Origin: Rothia sp. (in: high G+C Gram-positive bacteria)
GTDB taxonomy: Bacteria; Actinomycetota; Actinomycetes; Actinomycetales; Micrococcaceae
Assembly: GCF_030540545.1 (NCBI RefSeq)
Contig: NZ_JAUNVZ010000007.1
Span: 62,001 to 126,000 of the forward strand
DNA: 64,000 nt
Direction of reading: 5' to 3'
The position numbers and the translations under genes are program-made. Under the pieces are notes generated by a model, which was not told the origin of the DNA, ran no database searches, and was given only the letters and a program-made list of their open reading frames with translations. Within the stretch, counting starts at the first letter, position 1, and each line of letters starts with the position of its first letter. This document shows positions 1-6,982 of the stretch, piece after piece.

Positions 1-2
1 TA

Positions 3-272
3 GAAGATTCCCAAATGCGCGTCCTCCCCATGGTGCAGCCGCCTGAACCTACTGAAACGATTCAGCCCGAGCAGCCCGCCCCCGTGGAAGAACCCGCACC
101 GACTGAGATCCCCGCTCCGGTGGTCACCGAGAATCCGACCCCTGCACCCGAGCCCGCGCAGACTCAGCAGCCGGTCGGTCAGGATTCCACCTCCGGCTGG
201 GATTTCTTTACCTCTCTTGTGGGTAAGGTCATCAAGGGTTTTATTGGTTTCCTGGGTCATATTTTCGGCTAA
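3..272 (+). CDS. C-terminal fragment of a Pro/Glu-rich protein (5' end outside window)
   Basis: The reading frame is open to the left edge, so this is the 3' end of a longer gene. An internal ATG at 15 has no ribosome binding site and is unlikely to be the start. The visible part is a Pro/Glu/Thr-rich stretch with repeated EPAP-like and TPAPEPA-like units. It ends in a short aromatic, hydrophobic and glycine-rich tail (WDFFTSLVGKVIKGFIGFLG) that could form an amphipathic or membrane-contacting helix. Pro-rich stretches of this kind usually act as wall-spanning linkers in secreted actinobacterial proteins, so an exported protein is the best guess. No family can be named. A strong hairpin follows at 297-333. 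Confidence 0.5.
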   Translation, partial: EDSQMRVLPMVQPPEPTETIQPEQPAPVEEPAPTEIPAPVVTENPTPAPEPAQTQQPVGQDSTSGWDFFTSLVGKVIKGFIGFLGHIFG

Positions 273-296
273 TATCCGATAACCCCTCAGCTTTTT

Positions 297-333
297 CTGC
301 CCGGTCTTTTCACGCTCAGAAGAGACCGGGCAG
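297..333 (+). terminator. Rho-independent-type terminator
   Basis: Eleven-base perfect arms (CTGCCCGGTCT and its complement) around a 15-base loop lie 25 bases after the stop codon of the leftmost gene. No long T run follows. Confidence 0.6.
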
Positions 334-439
334 AATCTCACTCGCTTCTGCAGATTCTCTGCACGCGTACGCTGTCGCACTGGTTTCCAGTGATGTACGT
401 TCCCCTCATATACACATACCCATATGACGAAAGGTCACC

Positions 440-1678
440 ATGGCCCACTCCACCAGCGCACGCACCGCCCTGACCGCGCTTAGCCTGGGTGCAATGCTCA
501 GCCCCTCGCTTCCCGCTCTGGCAGCTCCCGCAGATGCTGCCCCTAATACCCCTGCACCCGAAGTTCAGGTATCCGCAGCGCAAGAAGTAGCGAGCCCCGA
601 GCTAGACACCCGAGCAGTACAGGCACCTCCCGCCGCGCATATCCCCGCTGCGGAGAGCGCACAGGCTGCGCCTTCTCCCATATCTGAGGCTCTTGAAGAA
701 ACCCCGGCTTTTCCCTTGATAGCCGAGGATTCTACCGAAGAAACCGGTACGGAGGATGCAGCGCGTGAAGCAGCACCCATTGACGATAGCGAGCGTATTG
801 CTCTGGCGGTGGCGCGTCACGGTGCGCTCATTGCCGGCACCAGCTATAACCTAATTTCTCTTGAGTATGAAGACGCTTTCTCCGGTAAGCCTCGAGCTAT
901 GGTCTTTAGCGTGTACGAGCATGATGCCGGCGTTGATCCGCGCGAGGGCGTACTGATCCTGAAAAAAGATGCTCAGGGGTATAATGTTCGCCAGCACACC
1001 TATGAGCAGGAGATTGCCCTCAACCACACCATTGACGGCGCCAAGGTGTACACGGTGGTGCTTGAAACCCAGGATCGTGAGGGTACCCCGGCTATCTCCC
1101 ATGTACAATTGCCGGTCCGAGCCGGTTTTAAGGCTGACACTCCTCAGTCCGAGCGCTATTCTCTTGAGCTGGCGTGGGCTGCTGAGCGCGGTATTGTCTC
1201 CGACACGTCGGAAGAGTTCGCGTCCAAGCGTGTGAGCCGCGGTGAGCTGACCGAGTACTTCTACCGTTTGGCGGGTTCTCCCGAGGTGTATCTGCCCGAA
1301 ACCTCGCCCTTTGAGGATATTAGCCCGAATCACCCGAACTACGCGGCGATTATTTGGGCCAGCGATCAGGGCTTGAGTCGAGGCTGGTCTGACGGTAAGT
1401 ACCATGCGGATGCACAGGCAGGTCACGCAACGATGGCGGCCTTTATGTATCGTTTTAGCGGTCATGCGCACTATGTTTCGGGCGGGCCCTATTTTAAGGA
1501 TGTCCCCAGCGGCTCTTCTTTCTTCCGCGAGATTGATTGGGCGGCACACTATAATCTGGTGCCTCAGCTCAGCACGGAGGGTTCCCGTTTCTACCCGCAT
1601 CGTGCGCTGACTCGTGCGGAGACTGCCGCCTTTTTGATGCGTCTGGACGCCTATATTTTTGAGGATATTCGAGGCTAA
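440..1678 (+). CDS. Secreted protein with C-terminal S-layer homology (SLH) repeats
   Basis: A 412-residue exported protein. The start at 440 has a GAAAGG ribosome binding site 5 bases upstream. Residues 1 to about 28 form a Sec signal peptide ending near ALA-AP. An Ala/Pro/Glu-rich linker runs to about residue 120. A beta-rich domain of about 110 residues that I cannot assign follows. Three SLH-type repeats then run from about 238 to 408, recognisable by F-x-D-(I/V)-x-x-x-H-P, I-x-W-A-x-x-x-G, W-x-D-G-K-Y and the R-A-E-T-A-A-F-L-x-R ending. SLH repeats normally bind pyruvylated wall polymers, and similar actinobacterial repeats are found in secreted hydrolases and adhesins. No catalytic domain is seen. 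The gene is single, with strong hairpins on both sides. It converges on two glycosyltransferase genes that could modify the same surface, which is a guess from position only. Confidence 0.8.
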   Translation: MAHSTSARTALTALSLGAMLSPSLPALAAPADAAPNTPAPEVQVSAAQEVASPELDTRAVQAPPAAHIPAAESAQAAPSPISEALEETPAFPLIAEDSTEETGTEDAAREAAPIDDSERIALAVARHGALIAGTSYNLISLEYEDAFSGKPRAMVFSVYEHDAGVDPREGVLILKKDAQGYNVRQHTYEQEIALNHTIDGAKVYTVVLETQDREGTPAISHVQLPVRAGFKADTPQSERYSLELAWAAERGIVSDTSEEFASKRVSRGELTEYFYRLAGSPEVYLPETSPFEDISPNHPNYAAIIWASDQGLSRGWSDGKYHADAQAGHATMAAFMYRFSGHAHYVSGGPYFKDVPSGSSFFREIDWAAHYNLVPQLSTEGSRFYPHRALTRAETAAFLMRLDAYIFEDIRG

Positions 1679-1700
1679 ATCCCCCAATGATACGGTAAAA

Positions 1701-1742
1701 GGGTGTGTGGATATTGGTTTAATCACCAATACCCACACACCC
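1701..1742. terminator. Bidirectional terminator between convergent genes
   Basis: Eighteen-base arms with one mismatch (GGGTGTGTGG at one end, CCACACACCC at the other) sit between the stop codons of the SLH gene and the downstream glycosyltransferase gene. T residues follow the right arm, so it can serve the plus-strand gene and probably also the minus-strand one. Confidence 0.75.
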
Positions 1743-1763
1743 TTTGCTTATAGGTATTACACC

Positions 1764-2585
1764 TTAGCGAGCGCACATCTGCTTCAGATGCTTCTTAGTT
1801 GCTTCCAAGGTATTCTTAAAGTTGCCCCTGCGTGAGCGAGGGGCAGCCACAATACGGAGCTTATCAACAAAGTTCTTAGGAACGCTATTTAACTTCTGAA
1901 TTACCTTGTACATAGGCTCTCCTCCATCGCTGATAAGTGAATCACCTACCCAATTGCACAAACCGGGACGAAGAGCATACACACGGAAGCCGCAGGTCTG
2001 TTCAAAGAAGTCCCATGCATCAGCTACCCAATACGGACGATTCCCGTTCGATTCTGCCAGCTCGACGATCTTAGCGGCAGCAGATCGACTAATTGCGTAC
2101 AGCCCAGTCGACGAGAGAGAGCCAGCAGCAGGTCCTACACGGTGCTTACTATCAATAAAACGAGAGAGAAGAGAAATCCTCGAATATACGAAGTACGGGT
2201 TCTGTGTATGAGATTCCCATGCGAATCCATCCGAAAGAACTACAGCACCCAGCTGAGGATACTTCGAGAAAATTTTCTGAACTATAGAGTCAATATCTGC
2301 ATCAATCAGGGCATCATCTTCCGCAACGATCAGAATATCCTGATCATCAGTAGACTCAGATAAAAATTGACGATACACATTAAGATGACTCCAGGTGCAT
2401 CCCACCTCTGCATTAGCAGGCTCACGAAGCATAATCGCTTCAAAGCGAGTCTTATCATAAATATTTACATCGTATCCACCACGGGCGTCTAATCCATAGA
2501 AGCGTTTAAAACCTTGTGCACCCTCCGCAGAGAAGAACTTATCAAAGCGATTTGAATCTTTAAGACCAATAACATATTTAAACAT
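1764..2585 (-). CDS. Glycosyltransferase family 25 (LPS-type) protein, copy 2
   Basis: A 273-residue protein with the hallmarks of family 25 glycosyltransferases: N-terminal YVIGL strand, the EVGC-x-x-SHL motif, and an AEDDALI acidic motif expected to bind the metal and nucleotide sugar. Members transfer a hexose, often galactose, to a glycan or protein; donor and acceptor cannot be told here. There is no signal peptide or membrane segment, so it acts in the cytoplasm. The ATG at 2585 has a GAGG site 9 bases upstream. It lies 20 bases after a paralogue at 2606-3430 and shares most motifs with it, including the GLYA and Y-WVAD blocks, so the two are a tandem duplication and probably co-transcribed. 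The DNA is visibly more AT-rich than the surroundings, which is compatible with acquisition by transfer. Confidence 0.82.
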   Translation of the reverse strand: MFKYVIGLKDSNRFDKFFSAEGAQGFKRFYGLDARGGYDVNIYDKTRFEAIMLREPANAEVGCTWSHLNVYRQFLSESTDDQDILIVAEDDALIDADIDSIVQKIFSKYPQLGAVVLSDGFAWESHTQNPYFVYSRISLLSRFIDSKHRVGPAAGSLSSTGLYAISRSAAAKIVELAESNGNRPYWVADAWDFFEQTCGFRVYALRPGLCNWVGDSLISDGGEPMYKVIQKLNSVPKNFVDKLRIVAAPRSRRGNFKNTLEATKKHLKQMCAR

Positions 2586-2605
2586 CGTAACGCCTCAAAA
2601 TATAT

Positions 2606-3430
2606 TTACTTCAAAAGATGATTTTTTGTGGCCTCGACAGCAGTTTTAAAGTTTGCCCATCGCGCACGAGGAGCTAAAAAGATTCTAACCTTATCTAGCA
2701 TAGAGCGATTACCACCCTCATTTATGGTATATGAGAATTGCGCCCAGGCTTCACCTGTTTCTTCAATCGTGGAACTACCAACCCATCCACAGATTCCTGG
2801 TCGCAAAGCATACACCAAAATTCCACAGTCTTTTTGATACATACCCCATTCATCAGCTACCCAGTATGGGACGCCATTATGCCCTTCCAAGAAGTCGATA
2901 ATTTGCTGGGCTGACTTACGAGTCATTGCATATAAGCCTGCCGCGGTCAATCGTCCCGCGTAAGGACCAACACGGTGACGACCATCAACAAATTTCGATA
3001 GAAGGGAAATCTGAGAATACGGAACATACGGATTCTGTTTATGAGCCTTCATAGAGACCCCATCACCCAAAACAACAACCCCCAAGGTGGGATACATTGA
3101 AAAAATTTTTAGGGTGATGCCATCAATATCCGCGTCAATCAAGGCATCATCTTCAGCAACGATTAGAATGTCATCATCGTTCGTAGATTCTTCCAAGAAC
3201 TTCTTGTACACATTCAGATGGCTCCAGGCGCAACCCACTTCTGCATTTCTGGGAGGACGCCCATAATGCTCTTCAAAATGAGCCACATCAAAAAGACCGG
3301 GGTCATAGCCCTGACGAGCATCAAAGCCCCAGAAACGCTTAAAGTCCTTGGCATAGGGTACGGCGAAGAACTGGTCAAAGCGGTTCGCACCTTCCAAGCC
3401 AATCACATAGCGGGAGACAATATTAACCAT
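2606..3430 (-). CDS. Glycosyltransferase family 25 (LPS-type) protein, copy 1
   Basis: A 274-residue family 25 glycosyltransferase, paralogous to the next gene. It keeps the YVIGLEG N-terminus, EVGC-x-WSHLNVY, ILIVAEDDALIDADID and YWVADEWG blocks. I start it at the ATG at 3430 because AGAAGGAA lies 7 bases upstream; the frame continues 16 codons further but no ribosome binding site supports that. The role is transfer of a sugar, probably to a surface or capsular glycan, acting in the cytosol. It is the first gene of the pair. The bases between the pair and the divergent-side NIF3 gene end (3431-3550) probably hold the promoter. Composition is AT-richer than the housekeeping genes around it. 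The substrate is unknown. Confidence 0.82.
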   Translation of the reverse strand: MVNIVSRYVIGLEGANRFDQFFAVPYAKDFKRFWGFDARQGYDPGLFDVAHFEEHYGRPPRNAEVGCAWSHLNVYKKFLEESTNDDDILIVAEDDALIDADIDGITLKIFSMYPTLGVVVLGDGVSMKAHKQNPYVPYSQISLLSKFVDGRHRVGPYAGRLTAAGLYAMTRKSAQQIIDFLEGHNGVPYWVADEWGMYQKDCGILVYALRPGICGWVGSSTIEETGEAWAQFSYTINEGGNRSMLDKVRIFLAPRARWANFKTAVEATKNHLLK

Positions 3431-3550
3431 GAGTGAGTTCCTTCTAGAATTCGAAGACTGTGAGTGCGACAGTCTCAAGATTACTATTAGTGTATCAGAA
3501 ATACAGCCCTGACCTGCGGAAATAACCCGCGAAGGTGAGCTAACGGGAAC

Positions 3551-4459
3551 CTACCGGAGAGTCGAAGCAGAGCCATCAGTCTCAGCAGTATCCACCGTGA
3601 AGTCCCAGGGGTCGGTATTTAGCTCAGAGACCCTAAACTCCACGGCATAGCCGCGCTCAGCAAGCAGAGCCTGAACCCGCTCACCCGCACGCTGCATCCA
3701 CAGAGATTCACTGGCTGCATGGGAGCAATCAATCAGGGCACACTCGCGCCCCGCGGCACGCTCGCCCTCACGGAATTCACTCGCCGGATGGTGACGCAGA
3801 TCCGCGGTAATATACACATCCACATGTGCAGCGCGCACCGCATCAAAGAGAGAATCACCGGAACCGCTGCACAACGCCACACGCTCAATCATCTGATCAG
3901 CACGACCCGCCACACGCAAGGGTGCAGCAACACCCGGCAAGGCTTGAGCAAGACGCTGAGCAAGCTCTCGCAGCGTAGTAGGCTGCTCCAGACGACCCAC
4001 ACGACCGGTACCAACCTGATATTCCACGCCATCACGTACCTGCACCTGAGGCTCAGCCAGGGGTACACAATCCACCAGTCCCAGCACCTCACAGAGCAAA
4101 TCATTGGTGCCGTCCACCGCAGAATCCACATTGGTGTGCGCCGCCAACAGACCGCAGGCACCGCCAATCAGAGTGTGCAGCACACTGCCCTTATAGTCCG
4201 TATCAGGCAGAAAAGACACCCCGCGCAGCAGCAGCGGGTGGTGCGTAATCATCAGCCCGGCATCATAATCCACCGCCTCGCGTGCGGTAGCGTCCAGCGC
4301 ATCCACAGCAAAAAGAATGCGCTCCACGGGAGCCTGCGCGCGTCCAGCAATCAGCCCGGACTTATCCCAGCCAGCTTGAAGAGTCGGCGGGTAAAGATCG
4401 TGAAAAGCTCGAACGACCTGCTCAAGAGTGGGAGTTTTAAGAGTATTCTGCTCTGCCAT
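3551..4459 (-). CDS. NIF3-like dinuclear metal-centre protein (GTP cyclohydrolase I type 2 family)
   Basis: A NIF3/YbgI/YqfO family protein of about 302 residues. The metal-binding signatures are visible: MITHHPLLLRG, AAHTNVDSAVDG and, near the C-terminus, DLRHHPASEF and IDCSHAASE. Members form toroidal hexamers with two metals per subunit. The biochemical role is unsettled, despite the cyclohydrolase label. Two starts are possible. The ATG at 4459 is preceded by GACAAT then 6 bases, which would suit a leaderless transcript. A GTG at 4480 has a GAGG only 2 bases away. I prefer 4459. The gene diverges from msrA, so both promoters lie in 4460-4576. Confidence 0.85.
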   Translation of the reverse strand: MAEQNTLKTPTLEQVVRAFHDLYPPTLQAGWDKSGLIAGRAQAPVERILFAVDALDATAREAVDYDAGLMITHHPLLLRGVSFLPDTDYKGSVLHTLIGGACGLLAAHTNVDSAVDGTNDLLCEVLGLVDCVPLAEPQVQVRDGVEYQVGTGRVGRLEQPTTLRELAQRLAQALPGVAAPLRVAGRADQMIERVALCSGSGDSLFDAVRAAHVDVYITADLRHHPASEFREGERAAGRECALIDCSHAASESLWMQRAGERVQALLAERGYAVEFRVSELNTDPWDFTVDTAETDGSASTLR

Positions 4460-4576
4460 GGCACTATTGTCGCACGGCACCGCCTCATTCTTCTAGAAGA
4501 GAACGACACGGCGTTTTGCGGAATAATATTCCCCCGCCCGGCGTTGCCTTAGCAGTACATCAGCGAAAGGATAAAC

Positions 4577-5104
4577 ATGGCTACTCAAAGTTTCGTACTC
4601 GGCGGCGGATGTTTCTGGTGCCTGGATGCGGTCTACCGTCAGCTGCGCGGTGTGCAGGATTGCGTGAGCGGCTATAGTGGTGGCGACATGCCCAACCCAG
4701 ACTATCGTTCTGTGTGCAGCGGTCAAACCGGTCACCACGAAGTGGTACGCGTGGATTTTGACCCCAAGATTATTAGCCCCGAGGCAGTGCTGGATATTTT
4801 CTTCACCTCACATGATCCGACCAGCTGGGACCGTCAGGGTGCAGACACCGGCAGCCAGTACCGTTCCGTCATGCTATACACGACAGAGGAAGAACGCACT
4901 CTTTTTGAGACTGCCAAGGAACGCGCGCAGGCAATGTTCGAGACGCCCATTGTTACGGAAATCAAGCCGCTAGGTGAGTTCTACCGTGCGGAAGAATATC
5001 ACCAAGACTTCTACGCGCAGAACCCGGCGCAGGGATATTGCACCTTTGTGGTCAGTCCCAAGGTTGCCAAGGTTCGCAAGGGCTACGCACACCTGCTGAA
5101 GTAG
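4577..5104 (+). CDS. msrA: Peptide methionine sulfoxide reductase A
   Basis: A 175-residue MsrA that reduces the S-epimer of methionine sulfoxide in proteins, using thioredoxin as reductant. The family signature GCFWC is at residues 11 to 15, with Cys12 the catalytic residue. The SQYRS and AEEYHQ(D) blocks that shape the pocket are present. There is no signal peptide, so it acts in the cytoplasm. AAGGA lies 7 bases before the ATG. The length is typical for the family without a fused MsrB domain. The gene is single and ends at a clear terminator (5138-5175). Confidence 0.95.
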   Translation: MATQSFVLGGGCFWCLDAVYRQLRGVQDCVSGYSGGDMPNPDYRSVCSGQTGHHEVVRVDFDPKIISPEAVLDIFFTSHDPTSWDRQGADTGSQYRSVMLYTTEEERTLFETAKERAQAMFETPIVTEIKPLGEFYRAEEYHQDFYAQNPAQGYCTFVVSPKVAKVRKGYAHLLK

Positions 5105-5137
5105 GTGTATGCAACTCTAAAGGGTTGATAGATAGAT

Positions 5138-5175
5138 ACGGAGCCGGGGAGCTATTTCTCCCCTGCTCCGTGTTT
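5138..5175 (+). terminator. Terminator of msrA
   Basis: The stem pairs ACGGAG with CTCCGT and GGGGAG with CTCCCC around a six-base loop, and is followed by GTTTT. It lies 33 bases after the msrA stop. Confidence 0.8.
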
Positions 5176-5356
5176 TCTAGCAGTGATGTTTATCCGGTAG
5201 TGCATAATGCCGTGGCACGGTGCGCGCAGAGTAGCGGATTTCACGCCCGCACGCCCAAAAACTTCAGTAATACTTTAGGATTGGGTTCTCCCCGCCCCCA
5301 CGCGTGCGGTACGCTGGATTTGAAAGAAAACCCAACCGCCCAGATGAAGGACAGTA

Positions 5357-6208
5357 ATGACCATTCTGAACCGACGCCGAGCCCTGACTTTGGGCGGCAC
5401 CGGCATCGCCGCAACCCTGCTGGCAGCATGTGGCTCCAACTCCGAGCCGGCTGCTGAGAGCACCACGACTAACGCATCCGCTTCGGCGTCCCCGAATGCG
5501 GAAGCAACCAGTGCTTCGGTTACCCCCAGCGCTACCACTCCGGCTGGCCCGAGCCTGAAGGGTGAGCTGGCTGTTGATTCCTTCAGCGAGCCGGGCGCCT
5601 TTGAAGCGGGCAATGAGGAGCACAAGGCGAATAATGTTCCCATGCCGAATGAGCCCGCTAAGCTGCGTGAAAACAGCCCGGAGGGTTTGAAGGCTTTTGC
5701 CGCCTACTGGGTTGAGACCCTGAACTACCTGATGCTCACCGGCAACGGCACCCTTTTTAGCAATATTGACCACACCGGTGATTACACCTCCACTATTGAA
5801 GGTTTCCAGCTGATTTACGACGGTAATATTGGTTGGGTGACCGGTCCGGCACGCCCCCTGCGCGGCACTTTGACGGAGGACCACCCCAAGCAGGACGGCG
5901 AGATTTTCACCTGGTCCATGGACATGGCAGTTAACAAGGATTCCGCGATCTGGTACAAGGAAGGCCGCCGTTCCAAGCCTCTGACCGAGTCCCTAAATGC
6001 GCCCACCGGTGTTGTCAAGGGTCAGATTGTAGCTCACTATGTTGAGGGCAACTGGCGTATGGTGCGACGCACTCCGGGTTCCGCTTCTGCCGCTCCGAGC
6101 GTTTCCGCCTCGGCTGTTGCTTCTTCGGAGGCGCCCGCTGCAGAGAATACCGCTGCCGCGGCTGAGGCCACTGAGGCAGCTGCTGCGGAGTCGACCGCAG
6201 CTGAATAA
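5357..6208 (+). CDS. DUF6318-like lipoprotein (dispersed member of a six-gene family)
   Basis: A 283-residue lipoprotein. The N-terminus has a twin-arginine-type signal (NRRRALTL) followed by the lipobox LAAC, with Cys25 the lipidated residue. A Ser/Ala/Glu-rich tether follows, then the family core: N-N-V-P-M-P, E-N-S-P-E-G-L, AYWVETLNYL and a TGN turn, then a beta-rich half. The C-terminus is an Ala/Glu/Thr-rich tail. I recognise the core as DUF6318-like, common in Micrococcaceae and of unknown function. Five relatives stand in tandem at 36.0-40.9 kb. GAAGGA lies 6 bases before the ATG. The protein should sit on the outer face of the membrane. It is followed by a strong terminator at 6220-6252. 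Confidence 0.75.
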   Translation: MTILNRRRALTLGGTGIAATLLAACGSNSEPAAESTTTNASASASPNAEATSASVTPSATTPAGPSLKGELAVDSFSEPGAFEAGNEEHKANNVPMPNEPAKLRENSPEGLKAFAAYWVETLNYLMLTGNGTLFSNIDHTGDYTSTIEGFQLIYDGNIGWVTGPARPLRGTLTEDHPKQDGEIFTWSMDMAVNKDSAIWYKEGRRSKPLTESLNAPTGVVKGQIVAHYVEGNWRMVRRTPGSASAAPSVSASAVASSEAPAAENTAAAAEATEAAAAESTAAE

Positions 6209-6219
6209 AGGCTGGCACT

Positions 6220-6252
6220 AAAATGCCCCGGAACAAGTATCCGGGGCATTTT
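6220..6252. terminator. Terminator after the DUF6318-like gene
   Basis: Perfect arms AAAATGCCCCGG and CCGGGGCATTTT around an eight- to nine-base loop. Flanking A and T runs let it work in both directions. Confidence 0.85.
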
Positions 6253-6314
6253 CTTATGTCTGTCGAGCTTTATCTATCGATATACTCCAAGAGTACATAA
6301 AATGGGCATGAAAA

Positions 6315-6341
6315 AACCTCCAGTCTTTTGACTGGAGGTTT
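6315..6341 (-). terminator. Terminator of tRNA-Glu
   Basis: The arms AACCTCCAGTC and GACTGGAGGTT close a four-base loop, and on the minus strand a run of T follows directly. It lies 7 bases past the tRNA 3' end. Confidence 0.85.
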
Positions 6342-6348
6342 ATCCTAG

Positions 6349-6421
6349 TGACCCCAACCGGATTTGAACCGGTGTTGCCGCCGTGAGAGGGCGGAGTACT
6401 AGGCCGCTATACGATGGGGCC
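6349..6421 (-). tRNA. tRNA-Glu (anticodon CTC)
   Basis: Read on the minus strand it folds as a complete 73-base cloverleaf. The acceptor arm is GGCCCCA with TGGGGTC, the anticodon arm is CCGCC-CTCTCAC-GGCGG with anticodon CTC, and the T arm carries TTCAAAT. CCA is not encoded. It reads GAG codons. A terminator follows at 6315-6341. Confidence 0.95.
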
Positions 6422-6690
6422 ATATGTTTTCGATTCTTTCAGTTTTCACTGCTTTCCTCGGCAACACATATAACTATACAGGCACTATTTTCTCAACGCA
6501 AATCGAAATAGAGTGTTTTGAATTACACTTACTCTAGTGTCGCTCTGAGCCTAGTCGAACTATTGATCTCCTCTTACTCCGTGGTTGCGTTTCTGAGTTC
6601 TGAGACGAGAGCAGAGTTTTTCTGCGACTAGGCCACGGTTCTTGAATCAAAAGCAAGTAAAAAATAAAGAACCCAGCCATCCAGAGGGTC

Positions 6691-6808
6691 GGAGCAGGAA
6701 GAGAAAAAGGTTGAGCGCTCATAGCTGGGCATTCGCCCCAGCGCGAGGGCACAGGTCGTGCGCGAGCGCCTTTTCCTCGGATAGCTCCCCAAACTCAGAA
6801 ACTCAAGC
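6691..6808 (+). repeat. Dispersed intergenic repeat, copy 1
   Basis: About 80 bases starting at GGAGCAGG match, at roughly 85 percent by eye, the reverse complement of 50002-50084. The match continues more weakly for some 35 bases. Shared blocks include GGTTGAGCGCT, a GCTGGG-TTCG-CCCCAGC hairpin and GGCACAGGTCGTGCGC. The rest of the 560-base gap (6422-6982) shows no gene; 6614-6645 also resembles the outer end of the element in the opposite orientation. Confidence 0.7.
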
Positions 6809-6877
6809 CATTGTATAGCCACAGCCTTGCCGGATAGAGGACCACAGCCTTGCCGGATTGATTCAGATATGAGTGCA

Positions 6878-6933
6878 ATAGAAAAGTCGGTGTGTATCAG
6901 ATACGTAGTTCTGATACACACCGACTTTTCTAT
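6878..6933. repeat. Long perfect inverted repeat, probable terminator of the LASTG propeller gene
   Basis: Two perfect 23-base arms (ending GTGTGTATCAG and starting CTGATACACAC) surround a ten-base loop. It lies 50 bases beyond the minus-strand stop at 6983 and includes AAAA/TTTT at the stem base, so a terminator role is likely. Confidence 0.7.
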
Positions 6934-6982
6934 AGCCAATAGACCCTATAGCCTATGACTCGCTCAGTCCCAGAAGACTGAG

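Noticed and set aside
29-272. The leftmost frame as a small stand-alone antimicrobial peptide gene, because of its hydrophobic Gly-rich end
   Set aside because: The frame continues to the window edge without a start signal, so it is more likely the tail of a longer protein.
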